A stretch of 64,000 nucleotides of DNA from Nematostella vectensis (taxonomy: Eukaryota; Cnidaria; Anthozoa; Actiniaria; Edwardsiidae): contig NC_064042.1 of NCBI RefSeq assembly GCF_932526225.1, forward strand, positions 2,277,001 through 2,341,000, read 5' to 3'. Positions 34,401-46,400 of the stretch are shown here, in pieces. The first letter of the stretch is position 1, and each line of letters begins with the position of its first letter. The position numbers and the translations under genes were made by a program. The notes beneath the pieces are model-generated. The model saw only the letters and a program-made list of their open reading frames with translations. It ran no database searches and was not told the origin of the DNA.

Positions 34401-37400
34401 ATGCCCTCTCCATTTTAACTTATTATGTGTTAATAGGGGGCTAATATCAATGCTCGAAACAATGACAACGTGACCCCCCTAATGATGGCGGCTTCGAGGG
34501 GCTCAAAGGATTGTGTGCGCATGCTCATGGAGAATGGCGCTGACACAACAGTCAAGGATGTTGACGGGCGCACAGCAGTCTTCAACGCTGTAGGATATGG
34601 CGTTACCATGGAGATCTTGTTGGAGGTTAGTGCTGCATTTATCTTTTTTAATAACGTGTAAATGTCAAAGATGAAAAAAAAAAAACTTGAATCCTGCTGT
34701 TTGTTGGTTTCGGGGTTTACAAGTAACAACCCACAAGGAAACATGCCCTAATATTATGTGTATACCTCTTAAAAAGCAGTCCTACCGCAATCTAGCAATC
34801 AGCTACTAAGATAATTAATTTACGAATTTCTCTCAGCTCTCATACCCTATTGTCCCGTCTCCAGGACCAGGCCCTTGTGCCTCTACTAACAGAAAAGGAC
34901 GCTTCAGGCTACGCCCCGCCACATTACGCCGCACAACAAGGCGACCTCAAGGTAAAAGAGAGGCGATACCGAATAACCTAGTCCAGTCCTGGGACTCTCT
35001 TTGCGCTCGAGAGAGTCCCAGGTCTGGACTGCGAAAATCCCTGCTTCGGAAACCGTCAATTTTCCTGCTCGCTCGGCAATTGCTTATTAGGAAATTGCAT
35101 ACCATATTTGGGAGTCCGATTTATTTGTTTACCTTCTTAGAGAAATGTCTACATTCCCCCCAAGCCATAGCCCTAAATTCACGCCCGTGAGGGGAGAAGT
35201 AGGTTTGTTTACCCATTTAGCGCACCATTTTCTCCTAGGTAGCTTGCACTGGCAAGCAGTGGTACTTAGTTTTCCTTGAGGGGGTTGAGGGGGCTCTTCC
35301 GAAACCCCTTGGCTACGGGATTGAACAAAATCTAAATCTTGGTTCACTTTTCAGAGCATTCAGCTGTTTCTTGATCACAACAAGTCCACCGCGACCATCT
35401 TGTCAGACTTTCAGGACACGCCCCTACACGTGGCAGCCAGGTATTCAGAGCGGTAACATATAAGGGCTGCCCAGCCCCTCCCTCAGACTCATGACCTGAC
35501 AAGTCCTTTTATCAATTATCCAAACATCCCCAGCCTGTCTGAAAAAAAAAAAACTACTTAAATGCCTTATTGCTTTATCAAAATACATCTTAGAAAAGTC
35601 AACCGTTCGAGATTAAATCAAATTTCAAGACTTTTCACCATGGCAGTAAAATGGAATACATCATTAAATAAGACAAGAAGGTAATCATCACAATGCGACG
35701 CGCGCTACCGTGGTAAGGAAATGAGGATGCGAAAAACATGCTGTTTGATTGACATGAACTTTACTAGCCAATCAGCGTGGCAAAAAAATGCTTCTCTTGG
35801 TATGAATTTCAAAAACTGTGATTCCGGCATGCTGATTGGCTAACTTTTGTGATTCTCGCATGCTTATTGGCTTACTTCTGTGATTCTCGCATGCTGATTG
35901 GTTACTTTTGCGATTCTTGCTTGCTGATTGGCTAACTTTTGTGATTCTCGCATGCTGATTGGCTAACTTTTGTGATTCTCGCATGCTGATTGGCTTACTT
36001 TTGTGATTCACGCATGCTGATTGGCTTACTTTTGTGATTCACGCATGCTGATTGGCTAACTTTTGTGATTCACGCATACTGATTGGCTAACTATTGTGAT
36101 TCTTGCATACTGATTGGCTTACTTTTTAAGACTTTGTATTGGCGAGCACTGCAGGCCACGGTAGCACGTGTCATACTGTACCTGTCTTAGTGAGTGTTAT
36201 CTCCATTGACAAGCAGTTCGTCCTAGGTACGGTTGGCACGAAGTCGTACGCGCTCTGCTCGACAAACAAGGCGCGAAAATTGTCAATCTCCAAGACAACC
36301 GATCACGCACAGCTCTTCACTACGCATGCGCCGGGGGACACCACAAAGTTGCCGCTGTACTTCTGGGATTTGGTGCCGAAATTGAAAAGTAAGATGATGC
36401 GATTGGTTTGAATCGTTTTCGTTTGTCGTTGTGCGTCTCTGAATGCAGTACTCCGGCTCCAAGTGTGAAGTACATCTCACTTTTATATCTTCGAAAACAG
36501 AGACCAATCTAGCCGCACCGCTCTTCACGAAGCCGCCAAAAAAGGCAGCAAAAAGACAGTTGAAAAGATTCTCTCCACCCACCCCCGCTGCCTCAACAAT
36601 TTCGATGACGATAAGGTAAGAGTCTTTTCCCGTTGTATGCATTTGACCCTAAGATTTGCTTTGATTCCGTACAACACGCACGCATGTTTCGCCCCATCAC
36701 GTGAATACCCTTTTATGGACTGTGTGAATACCCTTATATGGAGTGTGTGGATACCCTTATATGGACTGTGTGAATACCCTTATATGGACTGTTTGAATAC
36801 CCTTATATGGACTGTGTGAATACCCTTATATGGACTGTGTGAATACCCTTGTATGGACTGCGTGAATACCCTTGTATGGACTGTGTGAATACCCTTATAT
36901 GGACTGTGTGAATACCCTTGTATGGACTGCGTGAATACCCTTGTATGGACTGCGTGAATACCCTTATATGGACTGTGTGAATACCCTTAAATGGACTGTT
37001 TGAAAACCCTTATATGGACTGTGTGAATACCCTTATATGGACTGTGTAAATACCCTTATATGGACTGTGTGAATATCCTTATATGGACTGTGTGAATACC
37101 CTTATATGGACTGTTTGAATACCCTTATATGGACTGTGTGAATACCCTTATATGGACTGTGTGAATACCCTTATATGGACTGTGTTCTCTCGTAGAACAC
37201 GGCCCTGCACGTGGCAGCATACCATGGCCACGCCCACCTCGTCAAGTACCTACTGTCTGTGGAGGGACAAGAGATCCTCATGAACTCGTCCGGGCAGAAC
37301 GTGTTCGACCTTGCCGTGGACATGGACCTGAGGGAGGTCGCGCAAGCCATCGCCGAGCATGACAGGTACAGCGGTGTTACTTAACTGTTCATGCGCAATA

Positions 37401-40400
37401 AAACGTTTGCGAAGAAACGGCGGATCTGTGATAAGTCTATCACATGTTGTGGTCCGCTTGATTGGGTTTATTCAAACAGTTCATCACTTAATCAAAAAAA
37501 CAGGTTGAATATTGATCCCAAGGAGCCGCGAAATGTTCGTAAAGGATGTGCAAGTGTTCAAATATAGCAGAAGAAAAGATACGGCAGCAATAAATTGATC
37601 AATATTTATGTATTTGTTAATGAGAGGTTCAAGTTAATATTGGATATTCAATCTACCGGGGTAAAAAAAGGTGAGAAATGGGTTTTAGTAAACCCATTGA
37701 CCCCTCAACCTGCCTGTGCCGGCCATGAGAGAAGTGCCCAAAAAGGACCAAACAATTTATAAATGCAAAATAAACACGATATCAAGATATTTGGAATCAG
37801 TCAAATAAAAAAAATGTTTCGAGATGATAGTAACTACTTTTCAGCCAAATAAAAGCTTGGGTTCTTAGACAAATAAAAGCTTGGATTCTTAGACAAAAAA
37901 AGCTTGTGTTTTTAGACAAATAAAAGCTTGGGTTCTTAGACAAATAAAAGCTTGGATTCTAAGACAAATAAAAAGCTTGGGTTCTTAGACAAATAAAAGC
38001 TTGGGCTCTTAGACAAAAAAAAGCTTGGGTTCTTAGACAAATAAAAGCTTGGGTTCTTAGACAAATAAAAGCTTGGGTTCTTAGACAAATAAAAGCTTGG
38101 GTTCTTAGACAAATAAAAGCTTGGGTTCTTAGACAAATAAAAGCTTGGGTTCTTAGACAAATAAAAGCTTGGGTTCTTAGACAAATAAAAGCTTGGGTTC
38201 TTAGACAAATAAAAGCTTGGGTTCTTAGACAAATAAAAGCTTGGTTTCTTAGACAAATAAAAGCTTGGGTTCTTAGAACATTTGAGCTACCACACATTTG
38301 AGCTACCACACATTTGAGCTACCAGGAGTCCGGTGTACTGGTGGCGGTCGAGTTCCTGTTCGGTCGATTTACTGTTGTGTTCTCTTTACAGGTGGCGAGA
38401 GGTTATGGAATCCTGCAAGTCGGGAGTTCCGCGACAGATGACAACTCTGATAGAAAAGATGCCGCTAGTTGCTGAGGTGAGCGATGACAGGGAGGTCATT
38501 TTATTATTTCTCTTTCTTTTTTTCGTTATGACGTATTATAGCCGTGTAGCAAACATTAATTATCTTGAATGGGGAATAACTGTTCTTGTTTCTTCATTAT
38601 GGATCACAGCGGTGAGCAATCTTTGAGTATCTTAACCGTCCGAGGGCTGGATTGGGAACTGTCCTGGGAAGAGTGGGGGAGGGGTATGCATAAACGTATA
38701 TTTAATGCATGGGTGTGCCCCCAGTTAGAGCATGGCTTTTGAACTTCGGGTCCTTAATTTACAATATTGTGTGTCTTACACAGGGAATAGTCTTTGAGGT
38801 ATTCTGCTGTTGTGAATCTTAGGCCAAGAGTTAAGGACTAGATATTTACATTTTTATCTTATTTCATGGGTAGTGCATCTTTGACCAGTGCGTTTCAACT
38901 GAGGGGGATATTATGAACAAAGATTACAAGGTAAAGTAGTAGTTGTCATTGCCTCAGTGTTTATTATACCATAGCCTTATTGGGTTTTCTGTGGTTGGTT
39001 ATTAGTGTAACAGCACAGGAGGCCTCTTGTCCCAGACTCCGCTTGACGGTTGATCTTCGACCACAGGAAACCCAATAAAAACGCCTAGTCTTATATTGTT
39101 AAAATATCTTATCCGTTTTAAGGTGACATACGACCTAAGCGTGGCCCTCATCAAGAGTGATCTGAAGGGTACCAAACAGAGGACAACTCTATCAATAATG
39201 GAGGTATTAATTGAGATAGTTCATGCAAACTAGCAACCATTTTAGGTGCCCGAGAAACACTTGTTGTCAACAGGCGCGCTTTCCCCTGCCTGCCGTAGAC
39301 CATAGGCACACAAAGAACGACTGTTTTACATGCGACCGTCAAAAAAATTTGTTTTTCCATTGAGGAATCGTCAATAAACAGGGTAGGTCAGGGTATGTCT
39401 GCGCAACCTCTTGCCAAATCCCTCGCCTTGCGCCCGTATTATATACGAGAACTTAACCGAATATAAACTGGCATGCTCAGAGTGTCATGATTCCCCAATT
39501 AAGATAAAGGTATGGCTGTGGTGGGGGATAAATCCCGTATTCCCCGGCCTAAAACAGTCTTACACACCTCTTATTATACAAATGCCATTTTATAAACAGG
39601 GCATCGTTCAACTGAAATCTTAAACGCTATTCCCAAAATTTTCCTTCGTTTTTTTTTATTCTTACCTAATCAGATATTTTGTGTAACAGCGTTTGGCACA
39701 GTTGCGAGTGGTTAGGCTCCTGAGACATCGCATAACCTTCACGATCCTCAGCCAGAAATGGTGAGTAGAAATGAAATCTACCTCTACCTCTTTTCTCCTG
39801 TTCCCCGATCCTTACCCGTCGTCTTCCTCTCCTTGACATCTTCCCTCTTCCCTCTCCCATCTTCCACATTTTCCCTCCTCCTATTTTCCTTTTTTCTCTC
39901 ACGTCTCCCCTTTCCCTCTCCTTTCACTCCCTTGATAAATCCCCCTTCTTCTTCTTACCTTTTATTATCTTATCTTTATTTATTATGATATCTGAGCGCG
40001 ACTTTATTTTTGTTACAGGAACACGTTCGGGTGGGTGTTCTTCCTGCTAAACGCGGTTCTCTTCCTGCTCTACCTTTTACCTCTCACATATCTACACGTG
40101 GCACTGAGAGATAACGACGCCAAATATTGTGCAGCATACAATACTTCTGCACAGGTAACGACACGTTAGACAATGTGAAGCTAGGTCACGCCACTCTAAG
40201 TTTGTCAAGTCACGCCACTCTGGCACATGTCAAGTCCCGTTTCTCCAAATCACGTCCCGTGTTATGTCACATCATATCTTGTCATGTGTCGTCACAACTT
40301 ACCACGTCATTTTCACACCATGGGCCGACAGTAGCTTCTCAACAGAAAAGCCCAGTACTTATCAAATCCATTTTTTTTTATTTCAGTCCGAAAAAGGATG

Positions 40401-43400
40401 CGACCGAAACTTCTTGGTAAGGAATGTGATCAATTATTGCCCTCACACACTCTAGCTCATTCACCTTAAAACACTAGCGGTTTGCCATTCTCCTGGGGAG
40501 CCCCCTTAAAAGTATCGTTTAGATGTAAAATTTGCTGTAGTGCGTTGCTGTAGTACGTTTTGTTTTTTGGCTTTGTGTATTGCTTGTTGTCGGCAGAAAA
40601 GTGATAAATTTACAAAAAAAGTAGATCATTAATGCTAAGAAGAAATAGTGGGATAGGTGTAATCTAAAGTTTATTAGTCTAAAAAAACCTTGAAAATCTG
40701 ATATAAAATTGAGTTTTTACGGGCTCCTTCAACTGTTTCTTAATGAGATGAGGTCTATCTTGAATGTCATGTGACTTAGGTACCCTAACATTTTGAAAAT
40801 GGTCCCTCCCCCCTCCCCTACACACACAAGCTTTGTCGTTTTTTCCTCATACCGTCCTTGTACCTTTTCCCACTAATTATTCGTCAATTTGTTGTATTTT
40901 TTTCTGCCATGATATTCTGATTTAACTCCATGCTGTATAAAGGAAATGCAAATTTTACAAATCTACGTGGCCGTCATGACTGGTGTTCTACTCCTAAAGG
41001 AACTCTATCAGTTCTATCTACAGGTACGTGCGAACCTCCATTGCATCCACCCCCGTTTTAAGATTAAAATTTCCAAATTTCTTATGCCAAATATAGGTCA
41101 CGTGACCAGAGCAAGCAAACGTCATTGGACCATTCCAAAATGTAAATTATCCCATATTGATCAAACTGGAAATGTCTTGAAATTTGTATGAGTAATACAC
41201 AATAATATTACCATTTACTACTATCGTCTGATTATTACTGTTAGACAAAATGCCAGCGGATATGTTTGCCCTGTTTCAGTGGAGGACGTACTTTCTTCAA
41301 TTCACCAACCTGCTTGAGTTGTCCGCCTACATTGCTGCCCTACTTTCCGTCATTCCTTCCTGTGAGTGCAAATGGGGCAGGCAGAAGACCGCCGCAGTGG
41401 TAGCATTGTTCTTTGGCTGGATTAACCTCATTCTCTACATCCAAAGGTTATAGTCTCCCCAACTCCCCCCCCTCCCCCCCCCCCCCCCTCCTCTCCCCCA
41501 GCTGCTCTGGATTCGTCACTCGTGAGTCACACTAGGCGGCGCGCTGGTTCAAGCACTGCACAGCGTGACCAGTCCAGAGCGGCTGCGAGAAATCCTTAAA
41601 AGAGGAGATTACACTCCCCCCCCCCGCCCCACCCCCGCCCCGTAACACTTGGCATTTAATTCTGTAACGTGATAGCGTGTTGTGACACATGACTAGATCT
41701 AACGATGTATATTTGACATTCATGATGTAAATGTGACATTCATGATAGAGAAGTAGATGTGACATTAATTATATAGATGTACATGTATTTGTGACACTCA
41801 TGATGTAGACGTGACATTCGATGTAGATGTAAATGTGACATTATTCATGATGTAGATGTGACATTAATGATGTAGATGTGACATTCATGATAGAGATGTA
41901 GATGTGACATTCATGATGAAAATGTGACACCCATAATGTAAATATGACACTCATGATGTAAATGTGACAATGATGGGGATGTAGATGTGTCATTATTCAT
42001 GATGTAGATGTGATATTTATGATGTAAATGTGACATTATTCATGATGTAGATGTGATATTTATGATGTAAATGTGACATTATTCATGATGTAGATGTGAT
42101 ATTTATGATGTAAATGTGACATTATTCATGATGTAGATGTGATATTTATGATTAAATGTGACATTATTCATGATGTAGATGTGATATTTATGATGTAAAT
42201 GTGACATTATTCATGATGTAGATGTGATATTTATGATGTAAATGTGACATTATTCATGATGTAGATGTGATATTTATGATGTAAATGTGACATTATTCAT
42301 GATGTAGATGTGATATTTATGATGTAAATGTGACATTATTTATGATGTACATGTGATATTTATGATGTACATGTGCAATCATGATAGCTTGGCACGTCAC
42401 GTTAGCAGTAACACAGTAAACGACGTTGTGCGTGACATCAGTCGTAGCAGCTTGGTAGATGACGTTACACTGGTAACGTAACAGAGACGTGACATGCGAC
42501 AAATTGATGCATATTGTCTGATTTCAGAAAAAACTTGATTTTGCGCATTTTATAGGGCTTTCTGTTATAGCATAGTTGTTCTAAGCTTCTTGAAGTGATA
42601 AGCAAACATCATATCAAATTTCTTATCCAAACAAATAAAACGCCAATCTTCGTTTTTCCACAGGTTACCCGCATATGGAAAGTACATCATCATGTTGTAC
42701 AAAATGTTCATGACCCTGCTAAAGGTAAAGCAATTATGTCATTATGATGTAGACTATGATGTCATTATGATATGGATTATAGCGTCATTACGATGTGAAC
42801 TATGACGTCATTATGATGTGGACTATGGCGTCATTATGATGTGGACTATGACGTCATTATGATGTGGACTATGACGTCATTATGATGTGGACTATGGCGT
42901 CATTATGATGTGGACTATGACGTCATTATGATGTTGACTATGGCGTCATTATGATGTGGACTATGACGTCATTATGATGTGGACTATGACGTCATTATGA
43001 TGTGGACTATGACGTCTTTATGATGTGGACTGTGGCGTCATTATGATGTGGACTATGGCGTCATTATGATGTGGACTATGGCGTCATTTATCTCTGAATG
43101 GCGTAGGAGATCCAGTAGTTCTTCTTAGCGCTCGCTAACTAGATTTTACTTCATTATTAAATCATTCAATTGTGATAAAATGATGACGATGATAGTGGAT
43201 AGTGATGATAATAGTTTTTATTTAGTACAAGAGAATACATTTCTAAGAAAGCCCTACGTTACACAGAAAACAGAAAACTACACTTGAAACCTGCAAAAAT
43301 GTCTTTTTTTTCATTTTCAGGTGCTGCTGCTGTTCGTCCTGTTCGTCGTCTCGTTTGGATTGTGCTTCTATCTGATGATTTACAGTGTAAGATATACAAC

Positions 43401-46400
43401 AGACGAATATTTTAAAATAAAGCTAGATAGTAGTAGAAAATAGAATAGAAAATGGTATGAATGTGGTGGCGCGGTGACGGTGACTGTCAGATCTCAAGCT
43501 CAAGGTGATAGACGTACCTAACCCATACTACATCACCAAGCACATTTTCGCGTAGTTAGGTACAAGTATAATAACTAAATGTTATTTTTCAGGATGATTT
43601 CACAGACCTGCCCAACACTCTGATGGAAATGTTTATTATGACGCTTGGAGAGTTGAACTATGGGGACAAGTTCCGGCCTTGGGCTAATCTAAGCTACCCC
43701 TACTTGATAAACATCCTCTTCTTCCTGTTCGCGCTCACGATGCCAATCATTCTAATGAACATGCTGGTGAGTAACGCAATCCTAGATGTGCCGAGAGAAT
43801 GTGTAACGCAATCAACGTGTCACGTGGTATAATGTAACGCAATCTATGTCACCTTGTTTGCCCTCTATAATCCCTCTCATAATCCTAAACATTCTCATAA
43901 ACATGCTGGTAGCGCAATCCTAGATGTGCCGGGAGAAATGTGTTACGCAATCAAGGTGTCACGTGGTATAATGTAACGCAATCTATGTCACATGAACACA
44001 GCACAAACTAAATTTTCTTTATCCAGTTTGCCCTCACTAATCATATCATTCTCATAAGAATGCTTGTAACGAAGCTTGTTACGCAATCCAGGTGTCACGA
44101 GAAGTCGCATGGGAGGGGGGCGTAGCGCAATCCAAATTTCACGTGGTTTATGCGTAGCGCATTCCACTTGTCACGTGTTTTTAATCGTAGCACAACTGTG
44201 TTTTGTCATAAACGACCTTGGACCGTAGCTTACAAACCGACGCCTTTATGTTAGACTTTGCGAAAGCTTTTGACAGCGTCCCCCACGAACGGCTCAAGTC
44301 CAAACTATACAGCTATGGAATCGGTGGCCAAACCTTGAAATGGATTGATGCCTTTTTGTGTGAGCGGTACCAGCGTGTTTGTGTCAATGGGGCAAAGTCA
44401 AGCTGGACGCGGGTTACATCAGGTGTGCCTCAAGGTACTGTCCTTGGCCCAGTCCTGTTTAACCTGTTTATAAATGACATACAAGAATCTGTACGGTCCG
44501 AGATAAGACTCTTTGCAGACGACTGTGTTTGTTACCGCACTAATAGATCGCGAGAGGATTGCAAAGAGCTACAGCGAGACATATCGAGACTCGCGTCCTG
44601 GGCTGACCAGTGGTCCATGAGCTGTGTCGGGGATTAAGAGTTTATTAGTTTTACGTGACGCAAGATAGCGTGAGGAAAATTACGTATGTTATTTTACGTG
44701 ACGCAAGATAGCGTGAGGGAAATTACGTATGTTATTTTACGTGACGCAAGATAGCGTGAGGGAAATTACGTATGTTATTTTACGTGACGCAAGATAGCGT
44801 GAGGGAAATTACGTATGTTATTATTAGGTGTTATTGTCCTATCTTATCTGGAAATCAAGTAGTGATTTAATCTTGTGAACGTGAATAGCACGATGAATCG
44901 TAGTAAGAAAGGAATGTAAACTATTTAGTAAATATCCGTTTGTGGGTAGATGAAAGAAAGCGCTGTATTATCCATTGATCTTAAAGGCGTAAAATTGGGG
45001 TATAAATAGGGAGAACATTGTATAGTTTAGTATTGATCGTTTTGGATTGATTGAATTGGTTGTAAAACGTTGATCGTTGAGAGTTGTATTGATTGTACGT
45101 AGCATGAAGTGCTAGTAAACTCAAACGTAAAAAAGTATCGAAGGAAATTGATTGCACGGGGAAACGAATTTCCACGACAAGCTTCCAAGCAACCAAGTGT
45201 AACATGATCCGCATCTCAAGGAAGACCAGAAACAACATCAACCACCTGTACTATCTGGAAGGTGTGGCCCTGGACTTTGTTGAGGAAATAAAGTACCTCG
45301 GAGTCACAATAACAACGGACCTCCGATGGAACAGACACGTTGCTGAAACAGTGAGCAAGGCAAACAAGATCCTAGGCCTACTTAGGCGGAACCTGCACTT
45401 TTGCGACACAAAAGCGAAGGAAGCAGCCTACGTTGGCCTCGTTAGGCCGCTGTTGGAATATGCAAGTGCTATCTGGGACCCGCATACCAGCAAGCTCATC
45501 GTCGAGATCGAGAAAGTCCAGAGGCGTGCAGCACGCTTTGTTACGGCAGACTTCTTCTCCTTCGAACCCGGCACAATGACGCGCCTCCTTTCCGAACTGG
45601 GTTGGCAGCCACTCGAAGACCGCAGGCGCACCTCCTCATTGGTGCTCCTAAACAGTGGCCTAAATAATGCGTCTATCCTGCCACTCGAAGATCTGGGGAA
45701 ACCGTCTCGCGCCTTGCCCCGCACTCAACACTCTGAATTCTATACTATTCCTAACGCTAGAACTGACATATATAAATATAGTTTTTTGCCCCGTGCACGG
45801 AGACTGTGGAACAACCTTCTACAGTCTGTAATTGACATGAGAGGCTGCCCAGAGGCCTTCCACGCTGGGCTTTAGACTCGGCACTGCGCTGCGCACAGAC
45901 ATATTGTACAATAGGTTGCGCAATTTATTAAAGTGAAGTGAAGTATGTTTGACGCAAATGTCACTTGAAACCAAAAAATGCATATATAATAAGATAAAAG
46001 CTGCTATTGTTGCTACTTTTGCTATACGCAGTAAGAGCCTACGCCCTAAAATTCTATAAAATCTTTAGTGCACCCTTACTCTGCAACTGTATACCATCAC
46101 CGTTCTATAACCACTCTGTTGAACTGATTTCTTTGTTTGATGACTAGGTTCGGTTTATCTGTGGGAGATATTGAACTGATTTCTTTGTCTCATGACTAGG
46201 TCGGTTTATCTGTGGGAGATATTGAATTGATTTCTTTGTCTCATGACTAGGTCGGTTTATCTGTGGGAGATATTGAACTGATTTGTTTGTCTCATGACTA
46301 GGTCGGTTTATCTGTGGGAGATATTGAACTGATTTGTTTGTCTCATGACTAGGTCGGTTTATCTGTGGGAGATATTGAACGGATTTCTTTGTCTCATGAC

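Noticed and set aside
35815-37186. Regular arrays resembling CRISPR repeats
   Set aside because: Units are contiguous with no unique spacers, and the genome is an animal's.
37936-38309. Minus-strand frames of SKNPSFYL / LRTQAFIC repeats
   Set aside because: Two frames of one 24-bp minisatellite whose length is divisible by three; not genes.
41245-41279. Earlier acceptor for TRPA exon 22 at 41244
   Set aside because: It breaks phase with exon 21; the acceptor at 41279 (CTGTTTCAG) keeps phase and matches the channel family.
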